Below, in pieces: positions 50,100 through 58,109 of a stretch of DNA of 64,000 bases. A program made the position numbers and the translations under genes. Below the pieces are notes generated by a model. The model saw nothing but the letters and a program-made list of their open reading frames with translations. It was not told where the DNA came from and searched no databases. Within the stretch, counting starts at the first letter, position 1. Each line of letters begins with the position of its first letter. This DNA is from Neobacillus thermocopriae (GTDB taxonomy: Bacteria > Bacillota > Bacilli > Bacillales > Cytobacillaceae), in assembly GCF_010975035.1 (NCBI RefSeq), contig NZ_JAAIUV010000005.1:62001-126000 (forward strand), read 5' to 3'.

Positions 50100-50843
50100 A
50101 TGAGCGAAGCAGCACAAACACTTGATGGCTGGTATTGCTTACATGATTTCCGTACCGTTGATTGGACAACATGGAAGATGCTTTCAAGTGATGAGCGCCA
50201 AACGGCCATTCACGAATTCTTAAGTTTAATTGAAAAATGGAATACCACTCAAGATAAAAAAGAAGGCAGCCATGCATTATATACAATTGTTGGGCAAAAA
50301 GCAGACTTTATGATGATGATTCTTCGTCCAACAATGGAAGAATTAAACGAAATTGAAACCGAATTCAACAAAACAAAATTTGCTGAATTTCTCATTCCAG
50401 CCCATTCCTATGTATCAGTGGTAGAGTTAAGTAATTACTTGCCTGCTGGGGAAGACCCTTACCAAAATCCGCAAATTTTGGCACGCCTTTATCCAATTCT
50501 TCCGAAAGCCAAACATGTTTGCTTCTATCCAATGGATAAACGCCGCCAAGGTAATGATAACTGGTACATGCTACCGATGGAAGAACGCCGAAACTTAATG
50601 CGCTCTCACGGTATGATTGGCCGCAAATATGCTGGTAAAGTGAAACAAATTATTACTGGATCTGTCGGATTTGATGATTACGAGTGGGGTGTAACCCTGT
50701 TCTCAGATGATGTTCTTCAGTTTAAAAAGCTTGTTTATGAAATGCGCTTTGACGAAGTAAGTGCCCGCTACGGCGAGTTCGGCTCCTTCTTTGTCGGCAA
50801 TATTTTAGAGGAAGAAAACATTTCAACATTCCTTCATGTATAA
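50100..50843 (+). CDS. hemQ: Coproheme decarboxylase HemQ
   Basis: Last step of the coproporphyrin-dependent heme pathway of Gram-positives: coproheme III to heme b. The 247-residue chlorite-dismutase-fold protein has the catalytic Tyr143 in [18 protein letters not shown] and the heme ligand His170 in [21 protein letters not shown] at 50100 has AGGAG upstream. Heme supply may matter for the c-type cytochrome further along. Equivalent to B. subtilis ywfI. Confidence 0.95.
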   Translation: MSEAAQTLDGWYCLHDFRTVDWTTWKMLSSDERQTAIHEFLSLIEKWNTTQDKKEGSHALYTIVGQKADFMMMILRPTMEELNEIETEFNKTKFAEFLIPAHSYVSVVELSNYLPAGEDPYQNPQILARLYPILPKAKHVCFYPMDKRRQGNDNWYMLPMEERRNLMRSHGMIGRKYAGKVKQIITGSVGFDDYEWGVTLFSDDVLQFKKLVYEMRFDEVSARYGEFGSFFVGNILEEENISTFLHV

Positions 50844-50848
50844 ATAAA

Positions 50849-50959
50849 TAAAAGCTCCCAGTGATCACATTGATCTGCATTCTTTAAAGTAAAATTTCCT
50901 AAATGGATAGCACTGTTTTAAGAATGGGTGATCAACACAAAGCTGGGGGCTTTTTTTTT
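50849..50959 (+). terminator. Terminator with a long structured loop after hemQ
   Basis: AAGCTCCCAG (50852-50861) pairs with CTGGGGGCTT (50943-50952), followed by a T-run; inside, TGATCAC (50862-50868) can pair with GTGATCA (50929-50935). The loop of about 60 nt is large for a simple terminator. Confidence 0.7.
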
Positions 50960-51317
50960 ATGAAATAAGGAGGACAACGCTGCTGACCAGAGTGCTTACG
51001 CTTTTCTATTAAGATAAGAATTGGTATTTAAGACTTAGAGAATTGTCTAGCTTCAGCACCCTAGCGGCTAGAATCCTTCAGTCTCCGCCCTACGATAAGT
51101 CAACATCGATTTGTTTTGGGATCTTCGTGTTTCCTTTATCTCAGTTGGAGACTTCCAGGCTTTATGCCGCTGACCAGGGTGCTTACGCTTTTCTTTCTTA
51201 AAGTCATATATTCGGACTTTCCCTCATATTAATTAAACAGTGAGTATATGAACCCAGTTGGGTTTCTTGAGTAAATATAGACTGTTAGGCCATGATTTAT
51301 TTTTAGGAGGGAATAAA
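50960..51317. other. Gene-free stretch between hemQ and gerQ
   Basis: No supportable gene. Most of it is interspersed-element sequence: one element end (50982-51007) and one longer copy (51043-51194). The last 100 bp should carry the gerQ promoter; I could not identify a convincing sigma-E match. Confidence 0.6.
51043..51194. repeat. Interspersed element, about 150 bp, with a second end at 50982-51007
   Basis: Begins TTGTCTAGCTTCAGCACCCT and ends with GCTGACCAGGGTGCTTACGC followed by TTTTCT. The ends contain inverted GCACCCTAG and CCAGGGTGC. The same 26-nt end, with one change, occurs at 50982-51007 and degenerate versions lie at 48686-48715 and 53830-53886. Non-coding. Confidence 0.75.
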
Positions 51318-51818
51318 ATGAACCAATTTTACAATCCTCAAGGTTTTCAACCATATTCTGGAATGACCGGTACTGGTGGAATGGCAGGGGGCACTACTCC
51401 TGGAGGGCAGGGATTTAACGGAGGAATGCCGGGCACCCAATCTGGTGGAGTTCCTGTTCAGCCAGGGTTCCCGCAATTTCCGCCAGCGGGGGCAGGAACC
51501 GGTACTCAGCCAGGCAGCCAAGTTCCGGGCATGCTCCCACTCGAGCAATCCTACATTGAAAACATTTTACGGTTAAACAAAGGCAAGTTAGTCACTGTCT
51601 TTGCCACTTTCGAGGGCAATAATCAATGGAATGCCAAAGAATTCAAAGGAATTATTGAAGCAGCAGGAAGAGACCACGTTATCTTGAGTGATCCGCAATC
51701 CGGCACACGTTACTTAATTCCAATGATTGCCGTTGACTACATTACTTTCTCGGAAGAAATTGAATACGAATATCCATTTGGGACGGGAGCATCATTAAGT
51801 ACGTTCCCTCCAAGATAA
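51318..51818 (+). CDS. gerQ: Spore coat protein GerQ
   Basis: Spore coat protein needed for the cortex-lytic enzyme CwlJ and cross-linked by transglutaminase in B. subtilis. The 166-residue protein has a Gly/Pro/Gln-rich N-terminal half (GGMAGGTTPGGQGFNGG) and a conserved C-terminal domain from about residue 75 (EQSYIENILRLNKGK, VFATFEGNNQWNAKEFKG, DYITFSEEIEYEYPF). ATG at 51318 follows GGAGGG; a 20-codon upstream extension lacks support. Equivalent to ywdL. Confidence 0.94.
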   Translation: MNQFYNPQGFQPYSGMTGTGGMAGGTTPGGQGFNGGMPGTQSGGVPVQPGFPQFPPAGAGTGTQPGSQVPGMLPLEQSYIENILRLNKGKLVTVFATFEGNNQWNAKEFKGIIEAAGRDHVILSDPQSGTRYLIPMIAVDYITFSEEIEYEYPFGTGASLSTFPPR

Positions 51819-51823
51819 TAGAA

Positions 51824-51903
51824 AAAAGCATTGAGAGTGTTTTGATAAACTCCCTTTAAGATAAAAAATACCTTTGGGGAGCATATCAACTCTCAATGCT
51901 TTT
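51824..51903. terminator. Long hairpin between gerQ and ywdK
   Basis: Outer 14-bp stem (51825-51838 with 51889-51902) and inner pairing of TGATA and CTCCC with GGGAG and TATCA enclose an 80-nt structure with A/T runs on both sides. It terminates both converging genes. Confidence 0.82.
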
Positions 51904-52273
51904 ATAGATTTTTCACTGCCCCTATCATCATCATCACCCAGGCCGCCAAAAAGCAAACTCCTCCGATGGGTGTGATGGCACCTAGCGGACCAATTTTCGT
52001 TATGCTTAACAAGTACAAGCTGCCACTGAAAAAAATAATTCCAATTAGCATGAGCCATCCAGACCACGTAAACAAAGAGCTTGTCGCTGCCTTTCCAAGG
52101 AGTAGGGCAATGACCAATAATCCAGCGGCATGAAACATTTGGTATTGCACTCCTGTTTTCCAAATGTCTAAATAATAAGGTTCAAGCTTATCCTTTAATC
52201 CATGTGCTCCAAAGGCGCCAAGAGCAACAGCTAAAAAGGCATTAACCGCACCTATGATGATAAAAGTTTTCAT
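51902..52273 (-). CDS. ywdK: DUF423 membrane protein YwdK
   Basis: A 123-residue protein with four hydrophobic segments and the DUF423 pattern GAFGAHGLKD near residue 19 and ITPIGGVCFLAAW near residue 100. Function unknown. ATG at 52273 follows AAGGAAAG. Followed upstream by ywdI with a 17-bp gap, so probably one transcript. Confidence 0.88.
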   Translation of the reverse strand: MKTFIIIGAVNAFLAVALGAFGAHGLKDKLEPYYLDIWKTGVQYQMFHAAGLLVIALLLGKAATSSLFTWSGWLMLIGIIFFSGSLYLLSITKIGPLGAITPIGGVCFLAAWVMMMIGAVKNL

Positions 52274-52290
52274 TCTTTCCTTCTCTCCTT

Positions 52291-52599
52291 TTAAAAATCA
52301 AACAGCGAATCACCGTTCGCACCGTCATCCATATCCAATTTTTTTGGCTGTGAAATGGATGGCTGTTGTTGTTGAAAAATAGGTTGGGAGATTGCTGCCT
52401 GTTCTATTGACTGCTGCCGAACGGGTTGAGAAACCGTTTCTAAAAATTCGTTTCCTACTTGCTTTTCATCTAAAATTAATTCGCATAATATTTTAATAGA
52501 GTGAATCCTTTCCCGCAAACTTTCCGTCTTTTGACTAGTTCTCGCCTGCTGCAATTCTTCTTCCATTTTCATTAATAGTTTTTGAACAGATATATTCAC
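52291..52599 (-). CDS. ywdI: YwdI family protein (DUF5327)
   Basis: A 102-residue protein: an N-terminal helix pair (VQKLLMKMEEELQQARTSQK, LRERIHSIKILCELIL) and a Gln/Ser/Pro-rich C-terminal half ending DDGANGDSLFDF. Belongs to DUF5327 as recognised by position and ends; function unknown. The start is a GTG at 52599, 9 nt after GAGG. Confidence 0.78.
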   Translation of the reverse strand: MNISVQKLLMKMEEELQQARTSQKTESLRERIHSIKILCELILDEKQVGNEFLETVSQPVRQQSIEQAAISQPIFQQQQPSISQPKKLDMDDGANGDSLFDF

Positions 52600-52684
52600 G
52601 ATTCAAAACCTCGCTCTTTTGCTTCCGCTTTTAATCTTCATGTATCTTGTTTTTTTCAAAAAACAATCCTCGACTTTTTATCAA

Positions 52685-52700
52685 TGTTCCACATGAAACA
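52685..52700. promoter_or_regulatory. Near-consensus parS site
   Basis: TGTTCCACATGAAACA differs from the Spo0J/ParB consensus TGTTNCACGTGAAACA only at one central position. It is intergenic, between ywdI and moeB. B. subtilis has parS sites scattered around the origin half of the chromosome, including around 330-334 degrees, where the ywd genes lie, so this may be a conserved site. Confidence 0.7.
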
Positions 52701-52785
52701 TATCGAAAAATGTCGTTTATGATGAAAATCAGTCAAATTATGCACCTTAAAATCTACACCTTTTTAGACACTGGGTGGCACAATA

Positions 52786-53805
52786 TTATCCTAAAATACG
52801 TTGATAAATCGTTTTGGCATGAATCAAGTCTTTCGTTCCATGAATAAGGGCACGCCCGTCTTGGAAAATGACCATCCGCTCACTACCCATTTCCACGGAT
52901 AATAAATAAGGATTGCCCTTTACTTTATATCCAAGTGAAAGGAGTTGGGTAGCAAGTCTTTCCAATGAAATCTTCCCCTGGTTAGACGGTCGGATTTGAA
53001 CAGTATCCCTCCCACATAAGACGGTCGATTTTGTCATATTTTCACGGTCTAAGTACGGGTATGTTCGATCCTCACCACATGACAAACAGCCAGCAAATTT
53101 CGCCTTTCCCATTTTTAAGCTAGTGTACTGATTCCTCCATAAATCAAAGCTGACAAATGAAGTCCGGACAGCCTCCCAATCCTCCACAAGTATTTTCAAT
53201 GCTTCTGCTGTTTGATGAGAGATGACCATTTGGACGGTTGGGGAAATGATGCCACCCGTATCACAAGTCATTCCCTGCAGAGGAATAGTGCGTAAAAGGC
53301 AATTTAAACAAGGGGTTTTACCAGGAATAATGGAAAAACTCATCCCAAAACTACCGACACACGCTCCATAAATCCAAGGGACATTATATTTTTGGGAAAT
53401 GTCGTTTATTATCATCCGCGTTTCAAAGTTATCCGTGGCATCAATCATGACATTAACGTCACTTATAAGCTCCTCTAGCACTTCCGGAATAGCGTCATCA
53501 ATCAATGCCCGAATCTCAACATCCGAATTAATAGCCCGTAGCCGTTTTTCCGCTGCCGCAGCCTTTGGCAACTTTTCAGAGACATCCTCTTCCGTATAAA
53601 GTTGTTGGCGCTGGAGGTTGCTTTCTTCCACATAATCCCTGTCAATAATGGTTATTTTCCCAACTCCGGCACGAGTGAGGATTTCAGCATTTCCTGACCC
53701 CAAGGCTCCGGCACCTATGATCAATACATGCTTATTTCTTATTTTCTCTTGTCCTTCACGGCCGATTCCGGAGAAAAGAATCTGTCTGGAGTAGCGTTCG
53801 TTCAT
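52786..53805 (-). CDS. moeB: Molybdopterin-synthase adenylyltransferase (MoeB/ThiF family)
   Basis: E1-like enzyme that adenylates the C-terminal Gly-Gly of a sulfur-carrier such as MoaD. The 339-residue protein has the ATP loop IIGAGALGSGNAE, IIDRDYVEESNLQRQQLY, the Asp in MIDATDNFETR, the zinc cysteines CLNC and CLSC, and the active-site region GMTCDTGG. The C-terminal 80 residues resemble the MoeB/ThiF tail. The nearby moaD and moaE favour MoeB, though dual use for thiamine cannot be excluded. AAAGGAG precedes the ATG at 53805. Confidence 0.9.
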   Translation of the reverse strand: MNERYSRQILFSGIGREGQEKIRNKHVLIIGAGALGSGNAEILTRAGVGKITIIDRDYVEESNLQRQQLYTEEDVSEKLPKAAAAEKRLRAINSDVEIRALIDDAIPEVLEELISDVNVMIDATDNFETRMIINDISQKYNVPWIYGACVGSFGMSFSIIPGKTPCLNCLLRTIPLQGMTCDTGGIISPTVQMVISHQTAEALKILVEDWEAVRTSFVSFDLWRNQYTSLKMGKAKFAGCLSCGEDRTYPYLDRENMTKSTVLCGRDTVQIRPSNQGKISLERLATQLLSLGYKVKGNPYLLSVEMGSERMVIFQDGRALIHGTKDLIHAKTIYQRILG

Positions 53806-53829
53806 ATTTTTTCTCCTTTCATATCAGAA

Positions 53830-53886
53830 AGCAAAAGCGCCTTGTTCAATCCAAAAGGGTTAGGCGCTGGAGCTGGAGCATTCTCA
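53830..53886. repeat. Interspersed element, internally deleted copy
   Basis: AAAAGCGCCTTG at one end and GGCGCTGGAGCTGGAGCATT at the other; the second end matches the reverse complement of the left end of the element at 51043-51194 (GGTGCTGAAGCTAGACAATT). The inner part is mostly missing. Lies between moeB and moaD. Confidence 0.6.
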
Positions 53887-53987
53887 AAAGCCAAACTTTG
53901 TAGTTGATTCTACGGTTTCCCTCTGTTTGTGTATTTGCTTCCAATTTTTCAACAAGGTTTTTTTATAATTAAAATTTCCTATAACGA

Positions 53988-54221
53988 TCAGCCCCCACTG
54001 ACTGGCGGAATAAAGGCAATCTCGTCTCCGTCTTGGATTACCTCATCATTAGAAGCAAATTCTTCATTAATCGCCGTCATTACCGTTTCCATTCGAGGCA
54101 GATGATATTTCTCCGTCAACTCTTCCTTTAACTCGCCGACAGTTTTCCCACTGGCATTGATCTCGATTAACTCCTTACCCACAGCATCACGTAGATGGGC
54201 AAAAAATAGCACTTTATTCAT
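53988..54221 (-). CDS. moaD: Molybdopterin-synthase small subunit MoaD
   Basis: Ubiquitin-fold sulfur carrier, 77 residues, ending in the thiocarboxylated PPVSGG. The start MNKVLFFAHLRDAVGKE is at 54221; GGAGG is 9 nt upstream, within the last codons of moaE, giving an 8-nt overlap and translational coupling. Works with MoaE on cyclic pyranopterin. Confidence 0.94.
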   Translation of the reverse strand: MNKVLFFAHLRDAVGKELIEINASGKTVGELKEELTEKYHLPRMETVMTAINEEFASNDEVIQDGDEIAFIPPVSGG

Positions 54222-54681
54222 GTAAATCATCCTCCTCGGGCTTGCCGCTTGGATAGGCCTTTGTTTCAAGCTGGTTTCCTATCCATTCTTCGCCATCTTC
54301 CCAATGCTCTTTTTTCCAAATAGGAACTATTTCCTTAATCCGTTCAATAGCATAGCGATTCGCTTCATATGCATCGGCACGGTGAGGCGTTGATACTGCA
54401 ATGACGACTGCTACATCCGTAATATCCAAACGCCCGACCCGATGAGTAATCGCCACCTTTGAGCCTTGCCAACGTTCCTCAATTTCACGACCAATCTGCT
54501 CAAGCTTTTTGACCGCCATTGATTCATAAGCTTCATATATTAAAAATAGTGTTCTCTTTCCATGTGTTAATTCCCGGACAGTACCAATAAAGGTGGTAAT
54601 CGCTCCTGCTTCGCGTTGGACCACCTTATCAATAACCTCTTGTATGTTGATTGGCTCCTTTGTAATTTCAAAAAACTTCAA
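54214..54681 (-). CDS. moaE: Molybdopterin-synthase large subunit MoaE
   Basis: Catalytic subunit adding sulfur from MoaD to make molybdopterin. The 155-residue protein has GAITTFIGTVRE, HRVGRLDITDVAVVIAVSTPHR and the catalytic Lys in PIWKKEHWEDGEEW. The start is a TTG at 54681 with GAGGTG 6 nt upstream. Overlaps moaD. Confidence 0.94.
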   Translation of the reverse strand: MKFFEITKEPINIQEVIDKVVQREAGAITTFIGTVRELTHGKRTLFLIYEAYESMAVKKLEQIGREIEERWQGSKVAITHRVGRLDITDVAVVIAVSTPHRADAYEANRYAIERIKEIVPIWKKEHWEDGEEWIGNQLETKAYPSGKPEEDDLHE

Positions 54682-55017
54682 CTAATTCACCTCTTATTTC
54701 AACCGTCATTAAAGGCAGTGGCTTAAAAAATATTCTGATTCACTCCAAAAAGCTTCGCTATTAATTAAACCTGCTCTGGCTTTTTAATAGAAAAATTTTA
54801 CATAGTTCGTATTAGAATTGATCCTGTACTATAAATCTATAAACATCCGTCTTCACACAATTTATATTATATTGCTTTGCCTTTCGATCAAGCAAATGAA
54901 TGCCCGCTTTCCTCGCTTTTACGATTCCTTCAATAACGTTGTAGGAACTTTTTCATTTCTGTCCGCTTCCACTTCAACTCAAGATAATAAATGACGTTGT
55001 CCCATTCCCCACATTCT
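54682..55017. other. Gene-free stretch between moaE and mobA
   Basis: About 335 bp. No gene and no clear hairpin seen. It should hold the moaE promoter. It looks like degraded intergenic sequence; a lost moeA or mobB could have been here, but I see no remnant. Confidence 0.4.
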
Positions 55018-55614
55018 CTATTCTATTTCAGCCCATTTCTTAGCTTTTTCATATTCTTCCGGACGGTTCATATTAAAAAAGATTCGATCCCAATCTATTA
55101 GCCCAAAACTTTCAAGTTCTTTTTCTGTTACAAACAATACATTTAATCTTCTAATCAGATCTTTCATCCGTAAATTTCCAGTCTTGATACAGTTCTCCGC
55201 TTCTTGTGCCACCGTTTTTTTGAAAACAGAAAATAATGGATGTTGCTTACCGTTAATGACAGGAATTACTGCATCATAATGAAGGCAACGCTTCACCATT
55301 TCCACAGCCAATTCCCCGGATAGAAACGGCATGTCACATGCTACAACGAGATTTACATCATAATCGGAATACATTAAACCTGCATGCAGTCCTGCCATCG
55401 GACCCCTATCAGTGAAATAATCACAAGTAGTATTTAATTGTACAAATGAATAATCTTCAGGATGATTTGTTACTAAAATGATTTCATGAAAATAAACCTT
55501 AAGCTTATCTCGAATTCTCTCTATATTAGTTTGCTCATTTATTCGCAGTAAGGCTTTATTCACACCCATTCTGCTTGATTTACCACCAGATAATATAATA
55601 GCTGCTGCATTCAT
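55018..55614 (-). CDS. mobA: Molybdenum cofactor guanylyltransferase MobA
   Basis: Adds GMP to molybdopterin to make the MGD form. The 198-residue protein has the nucleotide loop IILSGGKSSRMGVNKALL, YFTDRGPMAGLHAGL, CDMPFLSGE and NMNRPEEYEKA, all MobA signatures. ATG at 55614 is preferred on family start; its ribosome site (AAGAGACGAG) is weak. The cofactor set in this window is moeB, moaD, moaE and mobA, without moaA, moaC or moeA. Confidence 0.9.
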   Translation of the reverse strand: MNAAAIILSGGKSSRMGVNKALLRINEQTNIERIRDKLKVYFHEIILVTNHPEDYSFVQLNTTCDYFTDRGPMAGLHAGLMYSDYDVNLVVACDMPFLSGELAVEMVKRCLHYDAVIPVINGKQHPLFSVFKKTVAQEAENCIKTGNLRMKDLIRRLNVLFVTEKELESFGLIDWDRIFFNMNRPEEYEKAKKWAEIE

Positions 55615-55832
55615 TTCACTCGTCTCTTTCTTTATCACCGACCGCAAGATACTTGTACCAATAGTGCGGTCAAAGGCTTTTTTAAATGGTTTATATCCTT
55701 CATTCTATTATAGCCGCTGTAAACGCCGCAAATCTGTATTTTTCATCATATAATCATCAAGTTCTGTTATATTCTATAAAATGATTTATAATAAAAAGGG
55801 GATGTACTTGAACGAATTAGGAGGTATACATA

Positions 55833-56669
55833 ATGACCATTAAAAAAGTAATGACGATAGCTGGTTCAGATACGAGCGGTGGTGCAGGAATTCAAGCAGA
55901 TTTAAAGACTTTTCAAGAGCTTGGAGTTTACGGCATGACTGCTTTAACGACCATTGTAACCATGGATCCGAAAAACCATTGGTCACATAGTGTTTTTCCA
56001 ATTGAAGTTTCAACACTTGAAAAACAAATTGAAACCATCCTTTCTGTTGGAATTGATGCAATGAAGACAGGGATGCTTGGGACAGTTGAAATTATTGAAT
56101 TAGCGGCTAAAACAATAGATGAAAACAAGATAGAACGCGTTGTCGTTGACCCTGTTATGGTATGTAAAGGGGAAGATGAAGTGTTAAATCCAGAAACAGC
56201 TGATGCCATGCGTGAGCTTCTACTTCCTCGTGCCTTAGTTGTCACACCAAACCTATTTGAAGCAGGACAGCTTGCAGGGACAAAAACACCAAAAACTGTA
56301 GAAGAAATGAAGGATGCTGCTGTAAAAATCCATGCTTTAGGGGCAAAATACGTCCTAATTAAAGGTGGAAGCAAACTTCAAGTGGAGGATAAAGCCATTG
56401 ACCTCCTTTATGATGGAAAAGAATTTACAATTTACGAATCACCTAAATACAATACTACTTATACTCATGGAGCAGGCTGCACGTATTCTTCAGCGGTTAC
56501 GGCCGAACTGGCAAAAGGAAAGTCTGTCTATGAAGCAGTTGAAGTGGCGAAGGAGTTTATTGCCGCAGCTATTGAACAGGGCTTCCGACTAAATGAATAT
56601 GTAGGTCCGACATGGCACGGCGCTTACCGCAGCTCCAAATCGAAAACAGAGTATTGCGTAGATTGCTAA
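55833..56669 (+). CDS. pdxK: Pyridoxine/HMP kinase
   Basis: ThiD-family ribokinase-fold kinase, 278 residues. It has TIAGSDTSGGAGIQADLK, VVDPVMVCKGEDEV, and the active-site loop THGAGCTYSSAVTAELAKG with Cys in place of the usual anion-hole residue, the trait of B. subtilis PdxK (formerly ywdB/thiD), which prefers pyridoxal-type substrates. HMP kinase activity is possible. ATG at 55833 follows AGGAGG by about 8 nt. Divergent from mobA. Confidence 0.92.
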   Translation: MTIKKVMTIAGSDTSGGAGIQADLKTFQELGVYGMTALTTIVTMDPKNHWSHSVFPIEVSTLEKQIETILSVGIDAMKTGMLGTVEIIELAAKTIDENKIERVVVDPVMVCKGEDEVLNPETADAMRELLLPRALVVTPNLFEAGQLAGTKTPKTVEEMKDAAVKIHALGAKYVLIKGGSKLQVEDKAIDLLYDGKEFTIYESPKYNTTYTHGAGCTYSSAVTAELAKGKSVYEAVEVAKEFIAAAIEQGFRLNEYVGPTWHGAYRSSKSKTEYCVDC

Positions 56670-56684
56670 GCTGTGTCGCTCATA

Positions 56685-56717
56685 AGAGTCAAACAATTAT
56701 GTTTGGCTCTTTTTTTA
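56685..56717 (+). terminator. Terminator after pdxK
   Basis: AGAGTCAAAC pairs with GTTTGGCTCT (one wobble) around 6 nt, followed by T7; 15 nt past the stop codon. Confidence 0.88.
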
Positions 56718-56864
56718 TTGGCCCCTTTTGCCTTAAGGCATTTAAGTGATTCCATTCACTTCAATAGGCAGAGATTTCGCAATTTCTTCCTATTTTTAGT
56801 ATGATAATTACAACATTAAGTATTAATAAAGTACCGTTTCATAAAGGGAAAGGAGGATTTGGTT

Positions 56865-57212
56865 ATGGAGTTCGTGGATGTAAAACGCGTTCAGGATCTC
56901 ATTAATCATTTTGCCAATAAAGATGTTTATATTCACCTGGAAACTACCAATGGGGCCTATGCAACCCATTATGATCAATCCTTTTTTTCAGCAGGAGCCT
57001 ACATCCGCAATGCCCTAGTCCGTTATGAACTAGGGAAAATTACTGGAAATGGGCCATACCGTGTCGGCTTAAAAATGAATATTGGTTGGATTTATGCAGA
57101 GGGAATTACTCACTTTGAAATTGATGAGTTAGGCCGCCTGCTTCTTGCCGGCCACGACCATAAAGGGAAGTTAGCCGTAGCTTTAGAAATCAGTCCAACT
57201 CCGTTTGAATAG
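56865..57212 (+). CDS. yojF: DUF1806 protein YojF
   Basis: A 115-residue protein of the YojF/DUF1806 family (a beta-rich fold). Signatures: HLETTNGAYATHYDQ, GAYIRNALVRYELGKITG and RVGLKMNIGWIYAEGITHFE. Function unknown, but it is normally encoded beside bshB2, which suggests a link to bacillithiol. ATG at 56865 follows GGAGG by 8 nt; an ATG two codons earlier is too close. Confidence 0.9.
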   Translation: MEFVDVKRVQDLINHFANKDVYIHLETTNGAYATHYDQSFFSAGAYIRNALVRYELGKITGNGPYRVGLKMNIGWIYAEGITHFEIDELGRLLLAGHDHKGKLAVALEISPTPFE

Positions 57213-57294
57213 AAAATACGAAACACCCTTTTGTGAAAATGGATGGAGACTAGCCAATCCATTTTCAAAGCCTTAGCAGAAAGGAGTATTCACA

Positions 57295-57966
57295 ATGGAA
57301 AAAGAACGCCATGTCCTCGTTGTCTTTCCCCACCCAGATGATGAAGCTTTTGGAGTATCAGGAACGATTGCCACCTATATCAAAAGCGGAACGCCGGTTA
57401 CGTATGCTTGTCTAACCTTAGGAGAGATGGGACGCAATATGGGGAATCCACCGTTTACAAACAGGGAAAATCTCCCCAAAATTAGAAAACAAGAATTACA
57501 AGAAGCGGCACGCATTTTAGGTATTCAAGACCTCCGAATGTTAGGATACCGGGATAAAACGATTGAATTTGAAGATGAAGAGAAGCTGACAAATACAATA
57601 TCGTCATTAATTGATGAATTGAACCCGTCCCTAATCATTACTTTTTATCCCGGTTATTCTGTTCATCCGGACCATGACGCCACCGGTGCAGCGGTCGTCC
57701 GAGCCGTCGAAAAGCTACCAGCCGCCGCACGGCCGAAATTACACTGTGTCGCCTTTTCCAATGACTGTGTCGAAAAACTAGGTGAAGCCGATATCATTCG
57801 CGACATTAGCCCTGTTTTCGAGACCAAACTAGCTGCTATCAAAGCGCATCGCTCTCAAACCGAGCAAATGTTGGCCGACATGTCCGAAAAACTTAAAAAC
57901 CAAGATCCTCAAGTGCTAGCCTGGATCAACAACGAACGGTTTTGGACCTATAAGTTTACAAAGTAA
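57295..57966 (+). CDS. bshB2: Bacillithiol-pathway N-acetylglucosaminyl-malate deacetylase
   Basis: Zinc deacetylase of the PIG-L/LmbE family that removes acetate from GlcNAc-malate in bacillithiol synthesis. The 223-residue protein has the zinc and catalytic motif FPHPDDEAFG near residue 10 and SVHPDHDATGAAVV near residue 120. AAAGGAG is 8 nt before the ATG. 82 nt after yojF, no terminator between, so one transcript. Confidence 0.93.
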   Translation: MEKERHVLVVFPHPDDEAFGVSGTIATYIKSGTPVTYACLTLGEMGRNMGNPPFTNRENLPKIRKQELQEAARILGIQDLRMLGYRDKTIEFEDEEKLTNTISSLIDELNPSLIITFYPGYSVHPDHDATGAAVVRAVEKLPAAARPKLHCVAFSNDCVEKLGEADIIRDISPVFETKLAAIKAHRSQTEQMLADMSEKLKNQDPQVLAWINNERFWTYKFTK

Positions 57967-58023
57967 CAAAAAAGGAACATTAATTAATACGATCATCCTT
58001 TAAAGAAATAAAGATTTTACACA

Positions 58024-58061
58024 AAAAAGGTGAATTTGAGTACCCTCAAATTCACCTTTTT
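58024..58061. terminator. Bidirectional terminator between bshB2 and the permease
   Basis: A perfect 17-bp stem (58024-58040 with 58045-58061) with a 4-nt loop, A and T ends; separates converging genes. Confidence 0.92.
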
Positions 58062-58109
58062 AATTCATTAAAGTTATTCGTGCTTGTTTATCAAACAAAT
58101 GACAGGAAA

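Noticed and set aside
51795-52163. Alternative minus-strand frame overlapping ywdK
   Set aside because: It lies in another frame over the conserved DUF423 gene and has no family resemblance.
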